The notes: generated by a model from the sequence alone, not told the origin. A DNA stretch of 64,000 nt from Serpula lacrymans var. lacrymans S7.9 (GCF_000218685.1 NW_006763310.1:53628-117627), one strand, 5' to 3'. Counted from the stretch's first letter, positions 33,535 through 46,398 are shown. Program-made: numbers and translations.

Positions 33535-34995
33535 TAAGCATTGAATGGAAAGCAAATAAGAATGGATTGGTACATAAGAGGTATAAAAGTTCAGGGAAGA
33601 AAAAAAACTTCAATGTCAAAATGGAAACCTGGAACCTCTGTGTCCAGGAAAAAGAGTGACTAGAAAATACTGTGAGTTTGATGTGATGATCTATAGCAAC
33701 AGTTTAACATACCTCAGTCTATTTGGAGAAGACTGAGGTTGTCATTACTGTGGTGTCCGGGTTTTTGCTATGTATGTGTGGGAAGATTATGTAATGTGCA
33801 AAAACAAGCTATACTGTCATATTAGTGCAAGAAATTGTGTAGAGTAATAGGAAGGTAGTGGTGCAATTATATTGATAATCATCAGGTGGTGGTAATTGTA
33901 GGCAAATATTGCAACACTTTGAGGAGGTAAAGTCCAGTGTGGTGCAATGCATTCAGACACTTACTGAGCCCTCCTGCAACACTCCACTAGTGGCTGCAGT
34001 GCTGTGCAACATCTGGGTACACAACTTTGCACCACTTTCACAGAAAGCCAAGCTTGCGCTGTGCTGCTACCACTGTAGTGCAACTGCCAAGCACTACATT
34101 GCACAGGCTTGCATCACCATTCCTGTGTGCTCCATTTATTGGCCTATATAGATACCTGACCGTTCTCTTTCTGCTACCCTCCCTCCCCTACCCATCTGTG
34201 CGCGCTCTACCCACCATAGTGCCTCACGCTGCCACCATAGTAGTGCACTACTTTCATAACATTCTGCAGTTGCACAACATTGCACAGGTATGTACCACCA
34301 TTTCCTGCACACTCCATTCAAACTCATTGGCCTATATAGCCTGAAATGTTTGACCGCTCCCTTCCACTATCCTCCCTCCCATTACCCACCCACACGACCT
34401 TTACTCCCCACTTCAAGCTTCTTTCAATTGGTTCCCTCCCTTTACTCTCTTGTACTATGCCCCTTCAAACTCATCCCACTTGTGCACAAGTTCAACTTAC
34501 CAGCAACAACTACCTCGCTTGAGGTCCTCCCCCCTTGAAGTTGCAACCCATGTTCCTAGTGGCAGTGACTGCAAATTCTTATGATATTGTATTTAGGTAC
34601 TGTACCGGCACTGGCACTGTTCTGTAACATGGTAATCTTGTTCTCCACTTGTACACTTGTAATTCAAAATCTTGATGGTGATGTATAGTCTTTAGTAATT
34701 GTGTTTGCAACAATGTGGGGGTACAGTGAGTGACACAGCGCCTCAAACTTCATAGAGCACACAAGTTCCAATATCATAGCAAGACACAAGTACTAGTATA
34801 GTGCAAGCACAAATATAATTGTCATTTAACTACATAACTACTATGTACACTAAATGTAAATGATCAAGCACTGCAAAGATAAGATGATAGAGTGGCTCAA
34901 GTAGACATTTTATGTTTCCTACAGGGGGAGCTGACATTAACACCACTGTATAAAGCAGATACAGAAGGGCTTCTTTGGCCCCACATCTGTTTTGT
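33535..34995. other. no gene; local tandem duplication
   Basis: About 34090-34200 and 34270-34390 are related copies (ACATTGCACAGG, then CTCCATT, then TTGGCCTATATAG, then ACCCTCCCTCCC-like). The word CTCAGTCTATTTGGAGAAGACT occurs both at about 32870 and 33714, flanking the MITE at a distance. Confidence 0.4.
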
Positions 34996-36225
34996 TCACG
35001 GGCTTCTTGCCCTTTTTTGGTGGGGCTTTACCCTGTGTAGGAGGTGTAATATCCTCTTTTTCAGTGCTGCTGCTAATTGGATGAGGTCATTTTTACCTAT
35101 TGGTGCAATGGCTGAATCCTTTCCATTATCATTGGCTGTTGGACACACATTCTTCTTCCCCTTCTTTGTGGTAGGTTTCTCCATATCCGCGGGTCCTTGG
35201 CCAATCACATTGTCCCTCTGGGCATGCTGAGAGGGAACAGTTTTTTGGTCGCATTTTCTCGCTGGACAGCTCAGGCGCCGGCATGTTGGCCTCAGCATTT
35301 TTGCGTGGGACTGGACTTTTTGCAGGTGTGGGACTTGAAGCAGACAGGGGTGTAGGTGATAGAAGCGGGATAAAGAATGCACTGGGAGCATTGTTATCAG
35401 CTGCCTGCCTAGAATAAAAGTTGATGGCAGCAGGGTGCTGAGCCATATTAGCAGACTTGGCAGGGATGAATGTATAGGCAGTATGGAGTGAGCTTTGTAG
35501 GAGCACCTCCATAAACAACTGCCCTTGATGCATCTGAGCAGTATTAGGCACCCCAAGTATTGCCCAGGAGTATGACTTGGTATTGCAGCAGTTGCAGCAG
35601 CTGTGTAGAGAGTATTGTAACTGCACCAACCCAGCAACATGGATGTAGACACTGGTGACAAGCTCACCTTCTTCTTCTTCTTTGTTATTGTCAACACTGT
35701 TTTCATTGCCACCTTCTTCATTGTTGCTGCTGCCCTCTTTCTCAATGTCATCACCCACCATGGCGCTATCAATAGTGGGTTCATCCTTATCCTCCTCTGT
35801 GCTGCTTCTCTCCTCATCGCCCACATTGTCAGAGCTACTGCCCTTAGCACTGTTGTCCATAGGGATACATTTTGCAATTACATCTGCGGCTAAGGAGGAA
35901 TATCAGGTCAGTGCATTTGATAACTGGGCAATATGGGGGGGGGGCTCACTCAAGCACGCAGAGACATGTTCTGAGAAGGCTGGTATGATGTGCAAGTTGA
36001 AGATAGCACATGCTTTGGTGAACCCTTGGCTGGCAGCATTCTTCCCAATGTCAATGCTGTAGTTGGGAGCACTGTTAGCATCTGATAAGCTGATAAACTA
36101 AATACTTGCCTTGCAATGAGCAAATTGCCGGTAGAATCAATGGGATTAGGGCCAGCTATCAGTAAACAGATTTTCTGGTTGCCCTTTGATGTGACGTAGG
36201 CCAGAACATTGTATAGTGCTCTACA
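34996..36225 (-). pseudogene. unrecognised gene with an acidic N-terminal stretch
   Basis: Minus-strand segments: YVTSKGNQKICLLIAGPN (about 36195), SAPNYSIDIGKNAASQGFT (about 36070), then from 35860 a low-complexity acidic region (GDEERSSTEEDKDEP, then runs of E and N). A proline/serine-rich part and a basic C-terminal part (DMEKPTTKKGKKNVC, about 35190) follow in another frame. An intron may separate 36150 from 36088. No domain is recognised. It abuts the end of the Helitron helicase remains, so it may be cargo or an older neighbour. Confidence 0.35.
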
Positions 36226-36226
36226 T

Positions 36227-39010
36227 TTATTTGCTAAAAATGCCTTTGGCAGTATATTGGCTGATAACTTTTATCCCTATTGCTATTTCCACCTGCATTG
36301 ATAATTTGTTGGTGTCCTCAACATCAAGTTTATTAGCTGCTGCTACTTTTTGTTGTAAAGATAAGGGGTGATTTTTCAGTGTCTTCTGCTTAAAATATAT
36401 ATAGTAATTTCTGATGTTGTTTGCAGTGTTTTTCCAATGCTGTAGCATTCCAGTATGTTTGGACAGCATTTCTTAGTGTTACTAGTATAGTGTTGTTCCA
36501 AGGCTCAGTGCCATAATTTGTAGGAGGGCTGTCAGGATTATTAATAATTAACTCCCTTATCGTATGCAGGTGTTCTTTGTCACAATTGCCTGTTCGAACT
36601 TTGTGCAATATATCATTCTAAATTGGATCTGTTACTCAAACCTTTGTATTTGTAAGTATTTATTTGTTCCCCATATTATTTGTTCTGTCTACTATGAGCC
36701 AAAGTATTTTGGTCATGTTTTCCTTCCTCCAGTTCTCTATGTTTTTTGATGGTGTGCCAAGTCAATTATCCTTAGATGTGCCCCTTGTGGGTAACTTTGC
36801 CCAAGAATGTAAAGTGGAACCATTCAAGAGACTTGCAGCTATGCCAGAGGTCGCTGTTTTTGCTAAGTGGTCTGATGCTCCATGATTTTCAAAGAATTGA
36901 ATTATTGATTTTAACAGTGTAGTCTTGCCGGTTCTAGCTTCTCCTAATACCATCATCAAGATTTGGGATGGATTTTCTCCGTTTAGGAAAGATTGCAATT
37001 GGTCTGTGACAATGGTGTAAGCTTTTTTTTGTCTGTCATTTAAATGCTCGGCAGTAGAATCTCTGTCAATTAGCTGACAATATTCAATGTATCTGAAATA
37101 CGGATTATTAAAGGGAATGATCATTTCTTCATTTGGTTCTTGAATTTTGTCTTCATCAGTTCTGTTTCCATACATTTTCCATTGTTTGAAGCGCTCTTCA
37201 CTTTCTTCCGTTACGTTTTTTGCATTCCCATATTGACTTCCTCCAACTTTATATTGATCTTTAAATATACCTTGCTCTTTTGCAATGTTCAGAGCACCTG
37301 CGTGTAACATTTCCCTAGCAGGCAGGTGACATTCCATAGCTTTTTCAACATCTGCTTTGGTGATTGACACAATTGTTTTAATGTTTTGATTGCCATTCCT
37401 CTGCCTTGTGCCTCGACTGTCCCCACATAACCTTCCACAGTGCCTAAAGTTCCTTCTCGTCTCTGGATCTTAACTGATTCTGTCTTTGATGCCACTTTTA
37501 TACCAAATAATTCCTCCAAAATGGTGTTTACTATAGAATGAAAGAATTTTGATGCTGCATAAGGATTTCCAGTAATAATTTCACTTTGACGGGATGATAG
37601 TGGCCCTGCAGTGTTGACAAAAGAATTTAAGTCAATGTCCACTCCTGCAAAAACTTGGGCTATAGGATCATGGTAATCCAATGGATTAATTGTTATCCAG
37701 AGATACTGTGGGCTTTTCATCAAAACCATACTCCAAATGCAACTTCTCAATGCCACTCTAGACTCATCAGTTCCCATAATCTTTGCTTTAACTATTGACA
37801 AGTGTTTCTTCAACATTGAAGCAACCAGATTTGTTATCATTCTCTTCTTCTTCTCCTCATCACTGGCCTTCAGCAAATCAGCTAATGTTAATGGTTGAAA
37901 TTGTTCTTAATGCCGTTGAAATATTTGATGTTTAACTCAAATAGATGCCAAGCTGCAAACCTGTTGCTTCTGAATGACTCCAAAGACTTGAAACATAAAG
38001 CACAAATCCATGCAAAATCATTTATATGCATAATGCATGCACTTCAGTCAACCTCTTTCCATAGCCTCTTAGGCTGATCAGTTATGGTTCAATGATGTGC
38101 CTAAGAGGCTATGGAAAGAGGTTGACTGAAGTGAATGCATAGTCTAATGAGCGTGATTTTCATATGTAACTTTTCTAGTGCGTTTGACTTTGAAGCCTCC
38201 TTCTCCATATGGAAACAAGTATGGAAATGCATCAAGGAGATGATTTGGATTTTCAGGACTACCATGAGAAGGTTTGCCATGTTTATCCTTTTGACCGTAT
38301 TTATTGATAAATTGATTACCTCTCCTTAAGGCCAATCTGTGCTCTCTATCAGTGGCACTAATGTTTTTTAATGCACTGGAAAGTAACTCATTGTCTTGCA
38401 CTCCAGATGCATACAGGTCTAAAACAACAAGAGCTTGGAGGGGAATAACTGCAATAATGGTAAGATAATGGAATCAACAGTTAGCAATATATTTACCTGC
38501 AGGCTCTTCATTATCAACTTCTGTATCTTCATCTTCCTCAATATCCACAACACTACTAGCACCTGGAGCTTCCACATCTACAATATCATCAGAACAAGAT
38601 TTTGAACTTTCTGTAAGCTTGTTCTCACCTTTTACACTATGATCTTCATCATTGATTACATATCCTTCTCACCCTTTCTCCAATGTCTCCATATCATCAG
38701 AATATTTTGTCTCTGATAATAATTCCTTGGGTACAGCATTCTTGCTGAACTGCATGAAATGCTTTTTGGAAATAATAATGTGGGAAAATAGTGGATTCTC
38801 CCTTTTTAAGAAAACAAGTGTTTCTTGTACATAAACTACAGCATCACTAAGCAATCTTGCTCAGGATTGTAAATCATCGCAAGAAAATTGAACTGCTCCT
38901 ACAGCATGAATGATTTCGGTATTTGTCAAACACCCAACAATGCTGGCTATATGTGAAAAATCCATAGTATAAGGGCTGCAAAAAACAGCTGGTACATGCA
39001 CTGTGCCATT
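36227..39010 (-). pseudogene. degraded Helitron: DUF6570-like head, Rep N-domain, PIF1 helicase
   Basis: Read leftward from 39010: FSHIASIVGCLTNTEII, NPLFSHIIISKKHFMQFSK (38800), an acidic stretch (38600), FPYLFPYGEGGFKVKR (38190), then the 94-bp hairpin element. The Helitron N-terminal domain follows with YLWITINPLDYHDPIAQVFA (37700), NPYAASKFFHSIV and GTVEAQGRG. A jump leads to PIF1: LNDRQKKAYTIVTDQL, Walker A GEARTGKTTLL (about 36920, usual form GxxGTGKS), SGIAASLLNGSTLHSWAKLP, and the distal part EPWNNTILVTLRNAVQTYWN and VEIAIGIKVIS (36540-36280). The HUH nuclease core and part of PIF1 are deleted, so this copy cannot move itself. No Helitron termini were located. Confidence 0.8.
38040..38133. 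mobile_element. 94-bp hairpin MITE related to the 2.1-kb foldback element
   Basis: CACTTCAGTCAACCTCTTTC at the left is mirrored by GAAAGAGGTTGACTGAAGTG at the right, arms of about 34 bp. The flanks are AATGCATG (38032-38039) and AATGCATA (38134-38141), 7 of 8 matching, fitting an 8-bp target duplication. Its first ~70 bp nearly match the end of the element at 5753-7863, so it is an internal-deletion derivative of that family. It interrupts the Helitron gene. Confidence 0.85.
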
Positions 39011-40726
39011 CTAGCTTACATATGAATTCAAGAAGAAACTGATGTCATATTCAACCCCTTTTTTCACAACCAGCACATCCACAGCCAACCATGCCCACCA
39101 ACCTTGTCACTCATAAAAATTACTTGACATGCTTACAGAGTTGTGTCTCTAACACAGAATTTTTAAATAATGCCGGCTGAAAGCGTGATAGAAACAAGGA
39201 CACAGTAATTCTCAAAAAAAAGTGGACAACTAGCCTTATGCATCCTAGTGGGTCGTATCATAGACAATCATTTAAATTGCGGCACACTAGAAAACTATTT
39301 AAGCTGCAAATTTGGGCCATTGCATTCAGCAAAGTACCAATTCATCATCACCAAACCTATTAACACACCTTTTGCAAACAACTACAATAAAGCCTTCTCT
39401 GATCTAGCAATGATTCAAAATACAGCATATCGAACTAAAAATAATCAATATTTCCTTCAAAATGATAGCAATATCTGATTCTGTGCTCCTGTTTTTACCA
39501 AAAAAGTGAGCATAAATAATTACAGACTTTATTGTAAGCTAATCATTGAGTCAGCCTAAAATAGTAAGCAACAAAGTATACTTGGAGGACTATGACAATC
39601 CAACTGGAATGCATAAGTCTCATTCTTTTCAAAGACAGTTATAGCTATGGTCAATTCAAATGCAATTACTGTAGCGATAAATTAATGACAAAACTGACAA
39701 ATGGGTTGTATTTGGAGAATTCCAACCAGATTTTGACAGCATCAAGTTAGAATATGCTGTAAACCCTCTCTGAGCTTACCAAAACAATGTATACATTGAG
39801 CCAGAAAATTTCAATACTGCTCTAGTCAACAGTTTGGCAGAATTGTATTTCACCATACACTACTACGTGATAAATAACAAAATTGACTCCTTTGCTGGGT
39901 CTATAGAACAAGTCAGCCCTGTAAAATAAAAAAGCCTTCAAAGTGGCCCATTTGACGCTTTAGAATATCAACAAGAAAAGTACAACACTGGAGACAAAGG
40001 TGTGTAAAAAGATAGCATCAACTTCATAAAACTATAATGTCTTCATAGAAGAAGGCTCTAGTCAATCGAAAGACTTGAATTCAACAACTATGCCATCCGA
40101 ACAACAGTACACTGCTTTAAACATTGCCTCTTGCTCAATACTCATTTTTTGAAGAGAAAATCAGATAATCCACCCGACTGATGAAGCTATAACCAAAGAA
40201 GGCAACCAGCTAATACAGATAATAACTTTTGAAAAGTACAATACACAATAATCCTTTATTGTACAACAAAATACTATAAATACATGTTTTTCGAGCCTCA
40301 CAACTCAAACACTTTGATTGATCCTATTTGCATAGTGCCAAATATACAAAACTGCTGCTGCATATTATCAAAATTCCTATATTCCAAAAAATCTAACAAT
40401 ATGAGCATGTCAGAACCAAAACATAGGACTAAATAGAATACCACAAACCATGAAAGATGCTTGTTCCTTGAGCCTTATACATATTGATAGGAACATGTGT
40501 ATCAACTACAGAGCCAACATATTCTGGGCAATGGTAATATTTCACTAAAATTTTATTAAACACCATCAACAATGAATTAATATATAACTCACAAACTTGC
40601 CCAATTCCACTGTGGCAAGCCATAGTAACAAGGCTCTGGAGATAACAGAAGAAGAGTTACCAATGAAACAACAAAATCAACCTTTATAAGACCTCAAAAA
40701 CATATGTCACAAATATGTCAGTTGAA
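39011..40726. other. AT-rich stretch without a recognisable gene
   Basis: High A+T, short frames only (the longest 76 codons at 39248). No terminal repeats, pol III boxes or protein motifs were found. Confidence 0.45.
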
Positions 40727-41329
40727 TCAAACACCAACCAACAAGCAAGGTTTTTGCCGCCACTTGGCGGCCTCTAGTGTGTATGGTGGATCACTACCCG
40801 GCCATCCTGTCTTAAAACACTGAGAAAAGTTGAAAATTTTGGCAGGTTCAATTATAGTGCAGCTTTTGTGGTGATTGCCGCTAGCCTGTAAATGAGATGA
40901 ATACATAGTTGTGGAATGATTGCAAGCCAAGTAGTACAGATGAGACACCTAGGTTATTTTGGGAATGTTAAGATAGAGGAGCAGTCCGCGCTTATGCATA
41001 TTTCCAAGATCTTTGCCTTCTATAGCAGACCACAGAAGGTCATCAAAAACCCTATTAAGTATTCTAACCCTGCTCATTGTCTTTTGCGTGCTGACAAGGA
41101 TCTCACTATCACCATGGACTTTATATGTCTGTGCCTCCATGCAACATGCCTGGGACTCCAGCTCCCCAGCATGCTCCTGGGCATTGTAGATGTCTGTGTA
41201 AAAAGTGCAGCCCAAAGCCACATAAAATGACAGCAGGGACTCTGCAAACACCTTTGTAGAGCTTCCTGATGACTGTGCAAGGGAAGTCTTTACTGCTTCA
41301 ATGATTACTGATGGTGGTGGCGGCTTCAC
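40727..41329 (-). pseudogene. unrecognised coding remnant
   Basis: Two minus-strand frames follow each other: PPPPSVIIEAVKTSLAQSSG to LLYLNIPKIT (41329-40949) and, after a stop, NFSQCFKTGWPGSDPPYTLE to KPCLLVGV (40948-40727). Codon content looks protein-like, and the two may be one gene with one stop. No family is recognised. Confidence 0.35.
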
Positions 41330-42402
41330 CTTGGCTCTTATACAACCTGGGCTATGGACTTACATTCACGTTGCTTTAGTGATTTGATATATTTTGCTCA
41401 CTGATGTAATAGCGCCTGGGAAGGGACACATGATGAATTGATGAATGAGCCACAGTTGGGATACCAAGGGGTGCATTGTTATGTGAAGGCCTTGAAGTCT
41501 AGTGTGAGGATAACTACTGCCAAAAGCATGTGCAATATACCTAGTGGAATTAGGACACCTTTGTCCATAATTATTTTGCATGATTTTCTTATTGATATCT
41601 TCCTTGTTTCTTCAATGTTGTGGACATCAAGGGAAAGTTTTAGGTATGTGTTAGTAGATAGTAGAGAAATTCAAACACACAATATATAGTATCTTTGTCT
41701 GTACTCACAAGCTGCAATGACCCGCTCCTCGGGACTTTTGTATAGCTTTGGTCATCCCATGCTGATTATGACTGTATGCGTAAAAGCCCAAGGTATGATA
41801 ATACAGCAGATGAATGGAGGATGTAGGTGTAGGAAGTAGGAGGTGTTTGGGCTCCAAATATAATAGTCAATCTATTTGTGCTGACTGATATAGGAGAAAT
41901 ACTATACCAATACAAACACTATATGAGATGTCACATTGTACCAGCTTATATTCAAGTTGTACTCTGAAAAAGTGTTAAGCATATACATATATAACTACTA
42001 TATGAACATGGAGGTCTGTACAGAACTGTAGAATATTATACTTTGAACATAATGAGTAGTCTGAGATAACACACAATTTTGTGGGAGATAACAGCAGGAG
42101 TGATGCATGATACCCACCAGACATGTTAGCTGCAGTAACGTGCCATGGGGAAAGAGACAGTAGTGCCTTTCTCCGCTATACTGATGATAACCAGACTTAT
42201 TTCAGATAAAACAACCACCCAGGTCATTGTGCAAGTTATCTAGAGAACCATTATAACCAAAAAAGGACTTGTGATTGCACCAAGTACAAAAAGACAGCAA
42301 TATATAGTAATTAGACAGCATAGCCTACAGGCAATTGTGCACATCCTTTCAGATCTGAGCAGCCACACCATTGTTGATAGCCTCCTTCACTAGCCGCCAC
42401 CC
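41330..42402. other. no gene seen
   Basis: Only short frames without motifs. Nothing repeated was noticed. Confidence 0.35.
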
Positions 42403-42720
42403 TTGCAAAATACTCTTGATCCTGGAGAAGGAGGCACCACTGTCCCCAATAACAAACAGGGAGCCCTTCTGCCTAGGGTTTGTAATGAGCAAGCAACCAA
42501 AATGAAGGCTAAAAGGGGCCTATCACTTGGCTACCACGCCAATTTGGGACCCTCTGGTGATCAGATAATATGGGTCATCCTGTGTTTTATCCGGGAGCAT
42601 AAACAGCATCCCAAAATAGGTTACAATGTAGTGCCCAGTGGACACAACGGGCAGGGAAAATGGTGCCAGCATATCATCAACTATTAATGCCGGGGGAGCC
42701 TGCAGGGCGCATATGCACAG
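42403..42720 (-). pseudogene. fragment resembling the RNase H1 N-terminal (viroplasmin-type) domain
   Basis: DPYYLITRGSQIGVVAK (about 42570-42523), then a shift, then GDSGASFSRIKSILQGWRLV (about 42450-42400). The pattern YYxVTxGxxxGxF ... GxSGAxFxxxxxxxxA is that of RNase H1 N-terminal domains, which bind RNA/DNA hybrids. The frame is broken. The same pattern, better preserved, occurs at 55690-56092. Confidence 0.4.
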
Positions 42721-44060
42721 GAGCAGGTGCAGGGGGTGCAGGGGGTGCCTGGAAATCAAACCAGTAGTGACTGTTAGAACAGGCAAGTGTCTCATCGATA
42801 TCTAGAATACATAATCAGTGTGCCATCAAGGTAGACCCAGGCAGAGGTGACTTACCATTTGTACTCTCAGCAGTGTCTCCCACTTGTAGGTATTCTCCTT
42901 ATTCTCAGTGGCCTCACGTAGGATAGCTGCAACCAAGGGCTCCACAATGTCTGTAGCAAATTGCAACCAAGAGATAATATCAAGAAGAGCTGCCAAGACT
43001 TGGTGAAAACAAAGTCTCTGGAATCATGTCCTCACTTACCGTCTACATTGTGCTCTGGAGTGGCGCTGGTTTCTTGGGAGAATGATGTGTGAACCATACT
43101 CAATGGGACAGGTGGTGGTGTTTCTGAAAAGGAGAGGGTCTCCGGTAGGAATCAGACCTGCAGGGAATTTATCACTGCCAGGAGCATACAGAAGTGGATA
43201 AGAGCATCAAGGATGCTTCAACCAAAACTGAGAGGAAATATCCGGAAGAGTAAACACAAGGAGCATTAAGAAAGAGAAAATATTATGGAGGAAGCTAAGA
43301 AAGCGCAGATCTTCCAAGAAAGTGGCTGTGATGGACTCTGTGACAAGCCACACTGTCTGAATAGGAAATCCTAACTCCAGCAGTATTCACCTCTGTTCAA
43401 GTTCTTGATAACTTGAAAAACCTTAAATTTCCTCATCTTGCAATGACTGGCTGGTGCCTCTACGCGGTGCTTTATGTATGTGGCACCTTGTGATACAACA
43501 GAGTATGTCTATCAGAGATCATCTGTGTGCCTAACATACTGTTTTCAAGGCCTCATCGTGAGGATATGAGCAAGAAGAGAGGTATGTTTTCAATAATTGT
43601 CATTGCAATAGTGACCTGGATAATAGTGCTTGCAGAGACCAGTAGGCAGGATGGCCTGCACTTAGTATTTCAGGTGACAAAGCACTCTACCATTGCCACT
43701 GGCTTCCAACCTGTGTTTTACTACTACTTGCACATATACCTGCTTTCATACAACTTTGGTGTGTCCTGAATGTCTTGAGGGGCACCCCGGCACCACAGCA
43801 CATAATAGTGGGCTGTATCACTCTAATATTTCTTTATTGTGCATAACATTTTCATCTCTCATATTTGGTTACTGACAATGGTGACCAGATTATCTTTCAT
43901 TCCCTTGCTTCTTTGCCTTTGAACGTCTCCTCCCAGCTGCACCTCAATGCCATCATTGAACTCATTTTTTGCACATACGAATAGACCGTGTGCAAAAAGT
44001 TGTTGCACTGCAGCCATACACCATCTTTATCATGGGTGCTGCCCCAGGTTCTGTGTCATT
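42721..44060. other. no clear gene
   Basis: A minus-strand stretch near 43430 reads like coding sequence (MRKFKVFQVIKNLNRGEYCW) but is too short to place. No repeat structure was noticed. Confidence 0.35.
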
Positions 44061-44126
44061 GCGTAAGTTGTTATCCTTGTATGAGTAAAGTCATGCTGAA
44101 AACTTCACCTTACAGTTGTCAATGAC

Positions 44127-44340
44127 AGAGTTACCATATCCAACATCTTCAATAAGCTGGCAGACCAAAGTTTCATTCTGCAATGGCAGCACTACAGACT
44201 CTATCTAACAAAGTGTGGCCCATTTTCCCCAATGCTTGACCACTCTATGACCCTCAGCAAATTGAATCTTGGTTCGCTGTCACACCTGCAACTTCATACT
44301 TGCATCAGGGGAGGATCAGGTTGTTCTCTCCGCATTATAT
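44127..44340 (+). pseudogene. short coding remnant with an LxxLSHLxL motif
   Basis: Frame: VTISNIFNKLADQSFILQWQ ... MTLSKLNLGSLSHLQLHT. The ending recalls a beta-grasp-like fragment (LGIGxLSHLxLRxxxxGG) found in repeat-associated agaricomycete genes, from memory. It may be an exon of the CxC2 gene that follows or a separate remnant. A possible intron ending in TTACAG at about 44115 precedes it. Confidence 0.3.
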
Positions 44341-45750
44341 GTACACAGTATCTGACTACATTGCATGTTTAGGGTCTCCACCTCAGCCCATTCCACCTAC
44401 TATTGTACACACATTAACAGAAGAAAATGCCTGGTGTGTAAAGAAGAAAAGGGGCCCGGGGCTGAATCATTATGTGATTCACAGAGTGGTTACTGGGCCT
44501 AAAGGACCTTCATTGTTGTCCACACCTATGCCCTCGACGTCTCACACCTCTTTTATCACGTTCACAGGTTTACTTCCACCATCCCATCTCTCAGTGTTGG
44601 TCATTCACTCTTCTCTCTCCTCGCCCACCGCCTCAATCTTAAACCTGCCAAAGCTGAAGCCTAAGAATATGCGTGTTCACAAGGTTCATTCTGTGGATTC
44701 AATGACTGCTGTCCCTCCTATGAAACAACTCCCAGATCCACATGATCTCCCACAGAAGAAGCTTAAAGGCGTCAAAATCTACTCTGCCCGGTCTGGAAGA
44801 GTGGCATATCATCAATATACTAAGTACACCGTTGAGAAAGATGGGGCATTACAACCCGACCACTTGTTTGTCAAGGTCTTAGGTCCTTTATCTGAAACTC
44901 TACTGTCTGCCATTTCCACATCAACTATGGTCATGGCGCCACAGATTCCTGAATGTGCTGATAATCTCCCATCTGAAGTAGACCTCAGCATTCTCAACAT
45001 CCCACCACAGTGCACCAGAACTGCTGGGGTGGGTCCTACAGCTTTATATCACTTGCTGTGGCTTACCTGTTGTAATGTGGCCTAGGACCATCCCAAGATG
45101 GTTTGGATGTCTGCACGTGACCGTTATTTACAGGAGACTATATGTCTTGAAGGCCGCACCGGTTGTGGTCCCATTTGCAAAGGCTACAATGTTTTGAAGG
45201 CTGGTTTGCACTGCAATGATTGCCTAGGATGTGAGCTGTTCTGTGCTTCATGCACCGTCCATCAGCACGTGCGGAGCCCTTTGCACCAAATAGAAGTAAG
45301 TCTCTTTTGTCTTATAAGTACTCACCTCAACAACAAGGAACAGGAATGTAATGGCGAGTTTTTTACGAGAACATCTCTCTAAGCAGTTGGGCTTGCACAT
45401 ACAGCTTGGCCACAAAATCGGTGATCAGTGCTACAACAAAACCAAAGGATTTGGCAACAACTTTGTGGTGGTGGACGTACGCAGCATCCACAAGGTTGGT
45501 GTTGACTTTTGCAAGAAGGGTCTAGGTTGCACTGAGCAGCTGTTGCAAATGCAATGGTTCCCTGCAATGTCGGACAAACCCAAGACTGCAGCCACCTTCC
45601 AGGTTCTGGAAGCTTTTCAGCTTCTCTCCTTCGGATTAAAGGTGTCTGGCTATGTGTGTTACAAATCCCTGGCTCGTAGAACTGACAACACAGGACTATC
45701 TCCTTTGAACGCACACCTTATTATATATATATATTCCTCACCTATGTGAC
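44300..45750 (+). pseudogene. CxC2 cysteine-cluster head of a KDZ gene, truncated
   Basis: The likely start is ATG 44670 (MRVHKVHSVDSM). One in-frame TAG lies at 45083-45085, then MVWMSARDRYLQETICLEGR and a cysteine cluster (GPIC, HCNDCLGCELFCASC, about 45160-45255). The exon ends at LHQIE (45295). A 48-nt intron (45296-45343) follows, then NGEFFTRTSL, a frameshift near 45380, LGLHIQLGHKIGDQC, SIHKVGVDFC and RRTDNTGLSP. This is the standard CxC2 region that precedes the KDZ catalytic domain, but the KDZ domain itself is absent and the gene stops at about 45700. Confidence 0.78.
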
Positions 45751-46138
45751 ACCAAAAATCTTACTAATTAGTAAATGGGCTGTAGCGTAACCTCCTCACT
45801 AATTAGGCGGCTCAATCCTAGCTGCAGCGCTTCAGCAATTGCTGCAGCACTCAAGAGTAGACTGTAGGTTGACAATATAGTGTGTGGTCCTAACCCTAGC
45901 TGAGACTTAAGTAATTCCTTCTCACGCTTCGCTCGGTGTTCAGTGTCTCCATTGTTACCTATACAAGCGTACTCATTGTCAACAACGATGAGCACAGCAT
46001 TTCACTCAAATACTGTCAAATTTTGACCATTTTTTTTCCTTGTCAGTTTGTAGTTTAATTGTATACTCTCTGTGCTATAGAACTACCATATAGAACTACC
46101 AAACAATGCTATGTGTCAACTGGTCTGTGCACGTCTGC
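45751..46138. other. no gene seen
   Basis: Short spacer between the CxC2 fragment and the first of two facing LTRs. It starts with a TATATATATAT run at about 45724. Confidence 0.4.
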
Positions 46139-46398
46139 TGTTACGATAACACAATTTTTGGACCTTTCCTTCTTTTTCATTTCTCCGCTTTAACCTTGTA
46201 CACTTTAGCTTTCACACATGGTGCCACGCGGCACTTCCCTTTTTGTTCAAACTCCTCTTTCTCACGCCGTGTTGCCTTCTTCCTATTCCAGATACAACTC
46301 TCTCACACAGTGGAGTTTGTCATGCAGGCTAGGCCCCTTGATATCATCAGCCACTAACTTATCAACTGTACAGTACATAAGTACAACACTCTGTATTA
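46139..46398 (+). mobile_element. LTR, subfamily B, cut by assembly gap
   Basis: Begins TGTTACGATAACACAATTTT and follows the left half of subfamily B (GGTGCCACGCGGCAC, CACAGTGGAG, CATCAGCCACT) up to GTACATAAGTAC, where the N run starts. Its right third is missing from the assembly. Confidence 0.85.

Noticed and set aside
34996..35877. 293-codon minus frame as the real gene product
   Set aside because: The acidic frame at 35129-35860 looks more like a protein over the first half, and the other frame only over the last part. The open length partly comes from low-complexity sequence.
43527..43875. Small membrane protein (hydrophobic frame at 43527)
   Set aside because: A short hydrophobic run in an AT-rich frame without conserved features or a partner gene.
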